Shown here: piece by piece, positions 25,797-36,945 of the stretch
How the letters are laid out: every line of letters begins with the position of its first letter
Numbering within the stretch: the stretch's first letter is position 1
Assembly: GCF_002288925.2 (NCBI RefSeq)
Contig: NW_022097993.1
Coordinates: forward strand, 14,450,786-14,514,785
Direction of reading: 5' to 3'
Source of the DNA: Delphinapterus leucas
Lineage: Eukaryota > Chordata > Mammalia > Artiodactyla > Monodontidae
DNA: 64,000 bases
Made by a program: the position numbers and the translations under genes
The notes under the pieces: model-generated
Seen by the model: the letters and a program-made list of their open reading frames with translations, nothing else
Database searches by the model: none
Told to the model about the DNA's origin: nothing

Positions 25797-25849
<53 letters not shown>

Positions 25850-26350
25850 CTGTAATTCTGGTCAAGATAATAGTGAATAATTTATGCAGAAATCCACACA
25901 TAACAGCAGCTATAAAATAAAAAGAAAACTCTCTTTGTGGACCTTAAATGAAACAAACAGATAAAGCAGATTGTGGAGGTAGAAGCCAGAATAGGAAGTA
26001 GACAATGGTGTCTGGAAGTTTAACTCCTGTGAATGTAAGAGAATTTAATACTTGTGTGTGTGGCTGAGGAGTGGACCCAGTTTATCACCTGGACCAAAGA
26101 TTTACAAAATGTGCCCACTACTTGAGACTGTTTCTTTCTACTCTTGTGACCAGATAGATTGTGCAAAGCCCCACACAATGGGATAACATAGCACTGGCTT
26201 GTGGAATAAATATGAAATAGCCCTACATGATATTACAATTAACTTACCAATATATGAATATTTTTCTCCATAAGACTAGATAGGAAGGGCAGAGAGAAGG
26301 GAAGAATAAGAATGAAGTTGTTATAGAATCAGGTCCCTCTGCTCACTGCA
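25010..26350. other. AT-rich DNA with simple repeats
   Basis: There is an (ATAA/TATA)-rich patch at 25,056-25,150 and a pure TA run listed separately. No gene or mobile element was recognised. Confidence 0.5.
25802..25843. repeat. (TA)21 microsatellite
   Basis: A pure TA run of about 42 bp, self-complementary and prone to cruciform formation and length change. Confidence 0.95.
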
Positions 26351-26394
26351 TACAAAATCAATACTCACAAATGTTGATAGAAAGGAAAGATGCC

Positions 26395-26890
26395 TTTAAT
26401 CAGAGTGCTGGCAATCTGGGGAGACAGTGGATTCAGAGTCCCCCCAAAACCACCTCTGAACATTCTGCTCAGTCATGAATGCTTTTAAAGGGAAACAGGG
26501 AAGTAATTTCAGGTATCATTGAGATAGAGTGTCAGAGTTGTCACCATCCCCTACCATGTGCAGTCATGTGTGCCGGCTTGTCAACTCCTCATGATCTGTC
26601 TTTAGATGCTGTCTTGTTCATACAGTTTGTTCCTGAGATTACTGAAGGGGAAGCTAGGGAAGAGGTCTGGTTTTCTGTTAATTGATTATTCTTTATCTCT
26701 ACTTCTTTGATCTATGGAAACAAACAAGAAGTTAGGCAAAGTATTGTGTGATCAAAAGAACTGAAAGGTGTGCCAGGGTCACAGATGAGTAGAGCATGGG
26801 GGTGCCTGGTTAAAGTTTAGTGATAAGACAAAGGGCCTCCGGCAGAAAGCTCTTGACCAAAAAAGCTTTTTCCTGCCAAAAGCTGCTTAC
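26395..26890. mobile_element. Possible old LTR, family not named
   Basis: A less AT-rich block with the composition and flow of a reversed ERV LTR (blocks agagtgctggcaatctgggg, gccggcttgtcaactcctcatg, ttgttcctgagattactgaaggggaagct). No TG..CA ends or primer site could be fixed. The open frame at 26,479-26,685 is not supported as a gene. Confidence 0.3.
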
Positions 26891-27560
26891 AAAGTCACCA
26901 AAAACAGAGAAGTAGGTGGAGGAAGAGTGGGAAAGAAAAAGGAACTACCAGAAAAGATAAATTTGCAAGCTAAAATTTTAAGGAGAAAAAAAAACCTGTT
27001 ATTAATTCCAACAAACTCAATAAAGAATTCATTCCTGAGGCAATTACAATTATAATACAATGTTATAAGGGCAGTTTATAAGTGTGTTTAAGTCATTCAA
27101 AACTAAAGAAAATAATTACAGCCATGACCAAAGACAGGAGCTTATGAACAAAACAAAGAGTATAAGTAGGAAACATATGAATATGAAAAATATATAAATA
27201 AAAATGGAAATCATAAAATACATCAAGAAGTGAGCTATACTGTAGAGTGTATTCAATAAATTAAGCTTCAAGTACACATTTCATACCAATTCTAGAAGGA
27301 AAACATATAGGAAATGATGAAAAGGTAATATTCAAACAGGTATTATCTGGAATTTCTCTTAAATTAAGAAAAATATGTGTACTTAAAAAAATACATAAAG
27401 GAACATGGGTATGTAAAAATTTAAACAAACATTACAAAGAACTGAAAGGCAAAGCAAATGAGAAAATATTAAAGGCAAATAAAAAGAAAATTTAGAACTG
27501 TTTATGAACAAAGACAATAGATTTTCGAAAACTTCTACATTCAGAAATAGTTTCCAAAAG
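26891..27560. other. AT-rich DNA without recognised features
   Basis: Nothing recognised. Confidence 0.5.
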
Positions 27561-27581
27561 TCATTAAAATACCAGCTTCAA

Positions 27582-27803
27582 AGGCTTCCCTGGTGACGCA
27601 GTGGTTGAGAGTCCGCCTGCTGATGCAGGGGACATGGGTTTGTGTCCCGGTCTGGGAAGAACCCACATGCCACGGAGCGGTTAGGTCCGTGAGACATGGC
27701 CGCTGAGCCTGCGCATCCGGAGCCTGTGCTCCGCAACGGGAGAGACCACAACAGTGAGAGGCCCGCGTACCGCAAAAAATAAAAAAATAAAAAATAATTT
27801 AAA
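27582..27803 (+). mobile_element. CHR-type SINE with 16-bp target duplication
   Basis: A full CHR SINE with a mixed A/T-rich tail. Exact flanks aaaataccagcttcaa occupy 27,566-27,581 and 27,804-27,819, the longest perfect duplication among the SINEs here. Body CpGs are largely intact, suggesting a relatively recent insertion. Confidence 0.96.
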
Positions 27804-28377
27804 AAAATACCAGCTTCAATTCTTAGGGAAAATAAGATATATATCTTTCAAGACCTAAAGAAATATATGTAAATATTTTTTGGCATACTCATACAAATAT
27901 GCATCTCCTCTGAAACTGTTTCTGAAATAAGTGATGAAAGAAAGCATGGGTAGCAAATACTTAATAAAATACGATAACAAATCTATTATTTTTTTAAAAT
28001 TTTATTTATTTTTACATCTTTACTGGAGTATAATTTCTTTACAATGGTGTGTTAGATTCTGCTTTACAACAAAGTGGATCAGTTATACATATACATATGT
28101 TCCCATATCTCTTCCCTCTTGCGTCTCTCTCCCTCACACCCTCCCTATTCCACCCCTCCACGCGGTCACAAAGCACCGGGATGATCTCCCCATGCTATGC
28201 GGCTGCTTCCCGCTAGCTATCTACCTTACGTTTGGTAGTGTATAAATGTCCATGCCTCTCTCTCGCTTTGTCACAGCTTACCCTTCCCCCTCCCAATATC
28301 CTCAAGTCCATTCTCTAGTAGGTCTGTGTCTTTATTACTGTCTTACCCCTAGGCTCTTCATGACAGTTTTTTTTTTC

Positions 28378-31300
28378 TTAAACTCCATATATATGTGTTA
28401 GCATACGGTATTAGTCTTTCTCATTCTGGCTTACTTCACTCTGTATGACAGACTCTATTTCTATCCACATCATTACAAATAGCTCAATTTTGTTTCTTTT
28501 TATGGCTGAGTAATATTCCATTGTATATATGTGCCACATCTTCTCTATTTATTCATCTGATGATGGACATTTAGGTTGTTTCCATCTCTGGGCTATTGTA
28601 GATATAGCTGCAATGAACATTTTGGTACATGACTCTTTTTGAATTATGGTTTTATCAGGGTATATGCCCAGTAGTGGGATTGCTGAATCATATGGTAGTT
28701 CTATTTGTAGATGTTTAAGGAACCTTCATACTGTTCTCCACAGTGGCTGTATCACTTTACATTCCCACCAACAGTGCAAGAGGGTTCCCTTTTCTCCTCA
28801 CCCTCTCCAGCATTTATTGTTCCTAGATTTTTTGATGATGGCCATTCTGAATAGTGTGAGATGAGATCTCATTGTAGTTTTGATTTACATTTCTCTAATG
28901 ATTAATGAAGTTGAGCATTCTTTCATGCGTTTGTTGGCAGTCTGTATATCTTCTTTGGAGAAATGTCTGTTTAGGTCGTCTGCCCATTTTTGGATTGGGT
29001 TGTTTGTTTTTTTGTTATTGAGCTGCATGAGCTGCTTATAAATTTTGGAGATTAATCCTTTGTCAGTTGCTTCATTCGCAAATGTTTTCTCCCATTCTGA
29101 GGGTTGTCTTTTGGTCTTGTTTATGGTTTTCTTTGCTGTGCAAAATCTTTGAAGTTTCATTAGGCCCCATTTGCTTATTTTTGTTATTACTTCCATTTCT
29201 CTAGGAGGTGGGTCAAAAAGGATCTTGCTGTGATTTATGTCATAGAGTGTTCTGCCTAAGTTTTCCTATAAGAGTTTGATAGTTTCTTGCCTTACATTTA
29301 GGTCTTTAATCCATTTTGAGCTTATTTTTGTGTATGGTGTTAGGGAGTGATCTAATATCATACTTTTACATATAGCTGTCCAGTTTTTCCAGCACCATTT
29401 ATTGAAGAGGCTGTCCTTTCTCCACTGTACATTCCTGCCTCCTTTATCAAAGATAAGGTGACCATATGTGCGTGGGTTTATCGCTGGGCTTTCTATCCTG
29501 TTCCATTGATCATCTTTCTGTTTTTGTGCCAGTACCATACTGACTTGATTACTGTAGCTTTGTAGTATAGTCTGAAGTCAGGGAGCCTGATTCCTCCAGC
29601 TCTGTTTTTTTTCTCAAGATTGCTTTGGCTATTCGGGGTTTTTTGTGCTTCCATAGAAATTGTGAAATTTTTTGTTCTAGTTCTGTGAAAAATGCCAGTG
29701 GTAGCTTGATAGGGATTGCATTGAATCTGTAGATTGCTTTGAGTAGTAGAGTCATTTTCACAGTGTTGACTCTTCCAATCCAAGAACATGGTATATCTCT
29801 CCATCTATTTGTATCATCTTTAATTTCTTTCATCAGTGTCTTATAATTTTATGCATACAGGTGTTTTGTCTCCTTAGGTAGGTTTATTCCTAGATATTCT
29901 ATTCCTTTTGTTGCAATGGTAAATGGGAGTGTTTTCTTGATTTCACTTTCAGATTTTTCATAATTAGTGTATAGGAATGCCAGAGATTTCTGTGCATTAA
30001 TTTTTCATCCTGCTACTATACCAAATTCATTGATTAGCTCTAGTAGTTTTCTGGAAGCATCTTTAGGATTCTCTAGGTATAGTATCAAGTCATCTGCAAA
30101 TAGTGACAGCTTTACTTCTTTTCCGATTTGGATTTCTTTTATTTCCTTTTCTTCTCTGATTGCTGTGGCTAAAACTTCCAAAACTATGTTGAATAAGAGT
30201 GGTGAGAGTGGGCAACCTTGTCTTGTTCCTGATCTTAGAGGAAATGCTTTCAGTTTTTTACCATTGAGGACGAGGTTGGCTGTGGTTTTGTCATATATGA
30301 CCTTTATTGTGTTGAGGAAAGTTCCCTCTATGCCTACTTTCTGCAGTTTTTTTTTTATCATAAATGGGTGGTGAATTTCGTCAAAAGCTTTCTCTGCATC
30401 TGTTGAAATGATCATATGGTTTTTCTCCTTAAACTTGTTAATATGGTTTATCACATTGATTGTTTTGCATATATTGAAGAATCCTTGCATTCCTGGAATA
30501 GACCACAATTGATCATGTTGTATGATCTTTTAATGTGCTGTTGCATTCTGTTTGCTAGTATTTTGTTGAGGATTTTTGCATCTATGTTCATCAGTGATAG
30601 TGGCCTGTAGTTGTCTTTCTTTGTGACATCTTTGTCTGGTTTTGGTATCAAGGTGATGGTGGCCTCGTAGAATGAGTTTGTGAGTGTTCCTCCCTCTGCT
30701 ATATTTTGGAAGAGTTTGGGAAAGATAGGTAGTAGCTCTTTTCTAAATGTTTGATAGAATTTGTCTGTGAAGCCATCTGGTCCTGGGCTTTTGTTTGTTG
30801 GAAGATTTTTAATCACAGTTTCATTTTCAGTGTTTGTGATTGGTCTGTTCATATTTTCTATTTTTCCTGATTCAGTCTTGGCAGGTTGTGTATTTCTAAG
30901 AATTTGTCCATTTCTTCCAGGTTGATCATTTTATTGGCATAGAGTTGCTTGTAGTAATTTCTCATGATCTTTTGTATTTGTGCAGGTTCAGTTGTTACTT
31001 CTCCTTTTTAATTTCTAATTCTATTGATTTGAGTCTTCTCCCTTTTTTTCCTGATGAGTCTGGCTAATAGTTTATCAATTTTGTTTATCTTCTCAAAGAA
31101 TCAGCTTTTAGTTTTATTGATCTTTGCTATCGTTTTCTTCATTTCTTTCTGATCTGATTTTTATGATTTCTTTCCTTCTGCTAACTTTGCAGGGTTTTTT
31201 TGTTCTTCTTTTTCTAATTGCTTTAGGTGCAATGTAAGGTTGTTTATTCGAGATGTTTCCTGTTTCATAAGGTAGGATTGTATTGCTATAAACTTCCCTG

Positions 31301-32175
31301 TTAGAACTGCTTTTGCTGTGTCCCACAGGTTTTGGGTCGTCTTGTCTCCATTGTCATTTTTTTCTGGTATTCTTTTATTTCCTCTTTGATTTCTTCAGTG
31401 ATAACTTCGTTATTAAGTAGTGTATGGTTTAGCCTCCATGTGTTTGTACTTTTTACAGATCCTTTCCTGTAATTGATATGTAGTCTCATAGCGTTGTGGT
31501 TGGAAAAGGTACTTGAAACATTTTCTTAAATTTACCAAGGCTTGACTTGTGACCCAAGATATGATCTATCCTGGAGAATGTTCCATGAGCACTTGAGAAA
31601 AACGTGTATTCTGTTGTTTTGGGATGTAAAGTCCTATAAATATCAATTACGTCCATCTTATTTAATGTATCATTTAAAGCTTGTGTTTCCTTATTTATTT
31701 TCATTTTGAATGATCTGTCCATTGGTTAGAGTGGGGTGTTAACATCCCCTACTATGAATGGCTTACTGTCAATTTCCTCTTTTATGGCTGTTCATATTTG
31801 CCTTATATATTGAGATGCTCCAATGTTGGGTGCATAAATATTGACAATTGTTATATCTTCTTCTTGGATAGATCCCTTAATCATTATGTAGTGTCCTTCT
31901 TTGTCTCTTCTAATAGTCTTTATTTTAAAGTCTATTTTGTCTGATATGAGAATTGCTACTCCAGCTTTCTTTTGGTTTCCATTTGCATGAAATATCTTTT
32001 TCCATCCCCTTACTTTCAGTCTGTATTTGTCTCTAGGTCTGAAGTGGGTCCCTTGTAGACAGGAAATATATGGGTCTTGTTTTTTTATCCATCCAGCCAA
32101 TCTGTGTCTTTTGGTGGGAGCATTTAGTCCATTTACATTAAAGGTAATTATCGATATGTATGTCCCTATTTCCAT
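28378..32175 (-). pseudogene. L1 ORF2 (endonuclease/reverse transcriptase), inactivated
   Basis: ORF2 normally nicks target DNA and copies L1 RNA at the nick. Here a start-like methionine at 32,175 opens the endonuclease domain (GTYISIITFNVNGLNAPTKR). The segment that should hold the metal-binding glutamate reads CLQGTH, so glutamate is replaced by glycine. A frameshift before the SDH segment breaks the domain near 31,530. Reverse transcriptase motifs are readable at 30,451-30,852 ([28 protein letters not shown]) and 30,005-30,508 ([40 protein letters not shown] intact). The C-terminal part is in fragments at 28,885-29,833. The TAA stop aligned with the other full L1 lies at 28,378-28,380. 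It carries many frameshifts and stops. Confidence 0.93.
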
Positions 32176-32233
32176 TCTCTTAATTGTTTTAGGTTCATTA
32201 TTGTAGGTCTTTTCCTTCTCTCGTGTATGTTGC

Positions 32234-33121
32234 CTAGAGAAGTTCCTTTAGCAGTTTTTGTAAAGCTGGTTTGGTGGTGCTGAACTCTCTCAGCTTTTGC
32301 TTGTCTGTAAAGGTTTTAATTTCTCCATCAAATCTGAATGACATCCTTGCTGGGTAGAGAAATCTTGGTTGCAGGTTTTTCTCCTTTATCACTTTAAATA
32401 TGTCCTGCCAGTCCCTTCTAGCTTGCAGATTCTCTGCTGAAAGATCAGCTGTTAACATTATGGGGATTCCCTTGCATGTTATTTTCCCCTTGCTGCATTT
32501 AATATGTTTTCTTTGTATTTAATTTTTGACATTTTGATTAATATGTGCCTTGGTGTATTTCTCCTTGGGTTTATCCTGTATGGGACTCTCTGTGTTTCCT
32601 GGACTTGATTAACTATTTCCTTTCCCATATTAGAGAAGTTTTCAACTATAATCTCTTAAAATATTTTCTCAGTCCCTTTCTATTTCTCTTCTTCTTCTGG
32701 AAGCCCTATAATTCGAATGTTGGTGCATTTAATTTTGTCCCAGAGGTCTCTGAGACTGTCCTCAGTTCTTTTCATTTTCTTTTTTTTTATTCTGCTCTGC
32801 AATAGTTATTTCCACTATTTTATCTTCCAGGTCAATTATCCGTTTTTCTGTGTCTGTTATTCTCCTCTTGATCACACCTAGAGTATTTTTAATTTCATTT
32901 ATTGTGTTGTTCATCATTGTTTGTTTCGTCTTTAGTTCTTCTATGTCCTTGTTAAATGTTTCTTGCATTTTGTCCATTCTATTTCCAAGATTTTGTATCA
33001 TCTTTACTATCATTATTCTGAATTCTTTTTCAGGTAGACGACCTATTTCCTCTTCATTTGTTAGGTCTGGTGCATTTTTATCTTGCCCCTTTATGTGCTG
33101 TGTGTTTTTCTGTCTTCTCAT
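32234..33121 (-). pseudogene. L1 ORF1 (RNA-binding chaperone), inactivated
   Basis: ORF1 protein forms trimers by a coiled coil and coats L1 RNA. The likely start is the ATG at 33,121-33,119 (MRRQKNTQH), which aligns with the start of the other full L1 here; an upstream in-frame methionine exists at 33,172. An LPEKEFRIMIVKMIQNLGNR segment and the heptad-rich coiled coil (to about 32,762) are intact. The RRM region between 32,460 and 32,760 is frameshifted. The C-terminal domain is readable at 32,234-32,458, ending KLLKELL with the stop at 32,236-32,234. The 888-bp span is close to the expected 290-300 codons. Confidence 0.9.
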
Positions 33122-34844
33122 TTTGCTTATCTTTCTGTGCTTGGGGTCCCTCTTTGCAGGCTGCAGGTTCATAGTTCCTGTTGTTTTTGGTGTCTGTCCC
33201 CAGTGGCTGAGTTTGGTTCAGTGGGTTGTGTAGGCTTCCTTGTGGAGGGGACTAGTGACTGTGTTCTGGTGGATGAGGCTGGATCTTGCCTTTCTGGTGG
33301 GCAGGTCCATGTCTGGTGATATGTTTTGGGGTGTCTGTGGACTTATTATGATTTTAGGCAGCCTCTCTGCTAATGGGTGGGGTTGTGTTCCTGTTTTGCT
33401 AGTTGTTTGGCATAGGGTGTACACCCCTGTAGCTTGCTGGTCGTTGAGTGAAGCTGGGTGCTGGTGTGGAGATGGAGATGTCTGGGAGATTTTTGCCATT
33501 TTATATTATGTGGACCTGGGAGGTCTCTTGTGGACCACTGTCCTGAAGTTGGCTCTCCCATCTCAGAGGGACAGCACTGACTCCTGGCTCCTGCATCAGT
33601 GATAAGGGGAAAAAAATGATAAATCTTGCTCTCAAAGTCTATCTGCTCAATTTAGGTTGATTTGTTGTCTATTCATATGTTCCACAGATGCAGGTTACAT
33701 CAAGTTGATTGTGAAGCTTTAATCTGCTACTTCTGAGGCTGCTGGGAGAGATTTCCCTTTCTCTTCTTTGTTCTCACAGCTCCCAGGGGCTCAGCTTTGG
33801 ATTTGGCCCCGCTTCTGCATGTAGGTCTCTGGAGGGCATCTGTTCTTCGCTCAGACAGGGTGAGGTTAAAGGAGAGCTGATTCGGGGCCTCTGGCTCACT
33901 CAGCCCGGTTGAGAGGGAGGGGCACAGAGTGCAGAGTGAGCCTGCGGTGGCAGAGGCCAGCGTGATGTTACACCAGTCTGAGGCACGGCATGCTTTCTTC
34001 TGGAGAAGTTGTCCTTGGACACTGGGACCCTGGCAGTGGCGGGCTGGACAGTCTCCCTGGAAGGGGGGTGTAGAGAGTAACCTGTGCTCACACACAGGCT
34101 TCTTGGTGGTGGCAGCAGCAGCCTTAGCATTTCATGCCTGTGTCTGGGGTCCGTGCTTTTAGTCGTGGCTCGCACCCATCTGTGAAGCTCCTTTAAGCAG
34201 CGCTCTTAATCCCCTCTCCTCATACACCAGGAAATAAAGAGGGAAGAAAAAGTCTCTTGCCTCTTCGGCAGGTCCAGACTTTTCCCCGGACTCCCTCCCG
34301 GCTAGCCGTGGTGCACTAACCCCCTGCAGGCTGTGTTCATGCTGCCAACCCCAGTCCTCTCCCTGCACTCCGACCGAAGCCCAAACCTCTGCTCCCAGCC
34401 CTGCCTACCCTGGCAGGTGAGCAGACAAGTGAGGCTGGTGAGTGCCAGTCGACCCTGATACCATGTGCGGGAAACTCTCTGCTTTGCCCTCCGCACCCCT
34501 GTTGCTGTGCTCTCCTCCATGGCTCTGAAGCTTTCCCACTCTGCCACCTGCAGTCTCCGCCCGTGAAGGGGCTTCCAGGTGTGTGGAAACCTTTCCTCCT
34601 TCATGGCTCCCTCCCACTGGTGCAGGTCCCGTCCCTATCCTTTTGTCTCTGTTTATTCTTTTTTTCTTTGCCGTACCCCGGTACGTGTTGTGTTTCTTAC
34701 CTTTTGGGAGGTCTGAGGTCTTCTGCCAGCATTCAGTAGGTGTTCTGTAGGAGTTGTTCGACGTGTAGATGTATTTCTGGTTTATTTGTGGGGAGGAAGG
34801 TGATCTCCGTGTCTTACTCTTCCGCCATCTTCCCGGAAGCCCCA
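33122..34844 (-). promoter_or_regulatory. L1 5' UTR with internal promoter, minus strand
   Basis: A GC-rich, CpG-containing leader of about 1.7 kb. The YY1-type motif AAGATGGCGG at its 5' end (plus strand tccgccatcttccc, 34,821-34,834) is intact; in L1 generally this motif fixes the transcription start. Several long open frames on both strands (for example 34,405-34,845 minus and 33,240-33,602 plus) come from base composition. About 380 bp present in the other copy is missing near 33,605-33,620. Confidence 0.75.
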
Positions 34845-34953
34845 AAATCTATTAATTTTAAATGGTAATGATAAATTTACAGTTGGCTTAAGAATGGCAA
34901 ATCTAAAATACTATTAAACAATATACTCAACAATAACAAATAAGATCCAGGAA

Positions 34954-35323
34954 AGCATCAACCTAAATGTCCATCGACATATAAGTGGATAAAGAAGATG
35001 TGGCATGTATATATAGGTACACACACACAATGGAATATTACTCAGCCATAAAAGAATTAAATACTGCCATTCACAGCAACATGGATTGACATAGAGTTCG
35101 TCATACTAAGTGAAGTAAGTTAGAAAGAGAAAGACAAATACCATATGATGTCACTTATATGTGAAATCTAAAATATGATACAAATGAACTTATTTACAAA
35201 ACAGAAACAGACTCACAGACATAGAAAACAAACTTATGGTTGTTGAATATAACTGAATCACTTTGTTGTACATCAGAAAGTAACACAACAGTGTAAATCA
35301 ACTATATTTCAATTTTTAAAAAA
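34954..35323 (+). mobile_element. 5'-truncated L1, 3' end only
   Basis: It starts inside the end of ORF2 (catcaacctaaatgtccatcg, ggataaagaagatgtggca, aatggaatattactcagcca) and runs through the 3' UTR to an A-rich tail. Exact flanks atccaggaa lie at 34,945-34,953 and 35,324-35,332. A typical aborted reverse transcription product of about 370 bp. Confidence 0.92.
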
Positions 35324-35590
35324 ATCCAGGAAGGGATATATATGTTAAACATCTTTTGGTGTAAAATATAGTTCAGGTAAATTATTAAAGAAGAAAAATC
35401 ATCATAGGAAAAAGCATATAATATACACAGAGAAAGCACTGTAAGCAAATACAAAATAATACTTAGAAATGGTTCAAATATATTGTCATAGTAATTTTTA
35501 ATAAATTAGTAACACATTAAAAGCAGAGACACCAAGATTTTAAAAGAATTTATAACTAACTTACTTCACTCTTAGAAGAGAAAAATAAGA

Positions 35591-35708
35591 AATAGTAAAA
35601 TTTGAGCAATAACTCATAAAGAAATGTACAGGCTTACAAAGCCTAAGACTGTAACATATTTTAGTGTCTTGTTATTTTATTTATTGCAGAAGTTTACTGT
35701 ATGTGTCT
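35591..35708 (+). repeat. Local direct repeat, copy A
   Basis: 118 bp (from aatagtaaaatttgag to tactgtatgtgtc) that recurs 432 bp downstream at 36,023-36,140 with no indels and about 14 mismatches by eye (about 88% identity). The repeat core includes gtaacatattttagtgtctt in both. No mobile-element hallmarks were seen. Confidence 0.85.
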
Positions 35709-36022
35709 GCTTATACATCGTGCTACAAACCTAACTTACTTAATTTCTCTAACTCCACCTCAGCTTATCTTGAGCAGGGAGTGTTATTAACTTAATTAAT
35801 AACTTAAGAATCATAGAAAATATAATTAGAAATTTCCAATGTCAATTCTAATTTCTTGCTCTCTCTTTGAAGTTAACCAGTTATTTAGGTCATATTGTTC
35901 CCTTGACTCATCTTATCTTTAACACAATGCTTATGGGCAAATTAGAAAAGCCAAGTAATACCATTTTTTTTTAAGAAAAGAAATAAAAGTGTAAACATCC
36001 AGTCTGGATGGAAATTAAAAGA

Positions 36023-36140
36023 AAAAGTAAAATTTGAACAATAGCTTATAAAGAAATGTACAGTTTTACAAAGCCTAAGTTTGTAACATATTTTAGTGTC
36101 TTGATACTTTATTCATTGCAAAAAATTACTGTATGTGTCA
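36023..36140 (+). repeat. Local direct repeat, copy B
   Basis: The second copy of the 118-bp unit at 35,591-35,708, in the same orientation and constant register. Flanking sequence beyond the unit does not match, so it is either an old tandem duplication of a 432-bp segment that was later trimmed, or two insertions of an unknown repeat. Confidence 0.85.
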
Positions 36141-36774
36141 GCTACAGCTTCATTTAAAACTATGGTCACAGCATTAATATCTCCACAGGAAGAATACTAG
36201 TCATAATATTGATTTTTATCTTGCAGCATAGCTTACCATGGTATGTTTCATTTATTTTCTAACTTATATTAATTGCCCTATTTATTGTGTGAAATTGTCG
36301 CTTTTTGAAGTATTCTGGTGGCCTAAAGGTCCATATTGTTTTTCTGATAATGCTATTAAGCTGCAAATGACAATGTAATATGTTGCAATTTTTCAGTATG
36401 TCAAACTTATATAGAATTATATATTACCTTAAACAATTGGATTCTATTTGCAGGTGCCTGTATGTCTTCAAATAATGAAAGTTTTGTAAAATGACATAAA
36501 ATATGCACATAAATTGGGAGTCATACTCAAATTATTGATGTATAGTATATCCCATGCTTGTTCTCCTGAAAGTACAAATATGACTGTGCTCAGTTTAAAC
36601 AATGTATATCATATAATATACATTAACAAATAGTAGATGTGCCATGTAATGTACAAATGCATAAAGCTATATGAATCAAGGCCAACCAATTGGATCTAAA
36701 TTGTTAGTATCGTTTTCAAAACTAGTATGCTAGCAATATTTATACTATGGCTTATAGAACTAATCTGCAGAAGG

Positions 36775-36945
36775 TAAGCTCCAGACCAGAAGCATCAGCA
36801 CCACTTGGGACATTATTATAAATGCAAATTCTCAGGCTCCACCCCAGACTTAGTGATTCAGAAACTCTGAAAGTAAGACCTAACAATCTGTATTTTTACA
36901 AGTTTTCCAGGTAATTCTGGTATGTGCTAAAATCTGAGAAGCAAT
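36775..36945 (+). mobile_element. MER5A-type hAT-Charlie DNA transposon remnant
   Basis: The order ccagaccagaagcatcagca, then aaatgcaaattctcaggctc, caccccagacttagtgattc, ttacaagttttccaggtaattctgg, and aaatctgagaagca is that of a MER5A element. It is short, non-autonomous and ancient, with no coding content. Confidence 0.8.

Larger units (their letters stand above)
27989..34844 (-). mobile_element. Full-length L1 retrotransposon, minus strand (cetacean lineage)
   Basis: It runs from a YY1-type 5' end at 34,844 (minus strand ggaagatggcggaagag) through a GC-rich 5' UTR, ORF1, ORF2, a 3' UTR and a short A-tail at 27,989. The target duplication aaatctatta flanks it (27,979-27,988 and 34,845-34,854). 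The length of about 6.86 kb is that of a complete L1. Both frames are broken, so it is full in length but not competent. Compared with the plus-strand copy at 39,606 it lacks roughly 380 bp of 5' UTR that in that copy includes a polypyrimidine tract. The surrounding DNA is otherwise unbroken, with no SINE nested in it, which fits a fairly recent insertion. Confidence 0.96.
35333..36774. other. AT-rich DNA apart from the direct repeat
   Basis: Outside the 118-bp repeat copies nothing is recognised. Confidence 0.5.

Noticed and set aside
34405..34845. 146-codon minus-strand frame and its neighbours at 33,727-34,604
   Set aside because: Same L1 5' UTR region in the minus-strand element; composition, not a gene.
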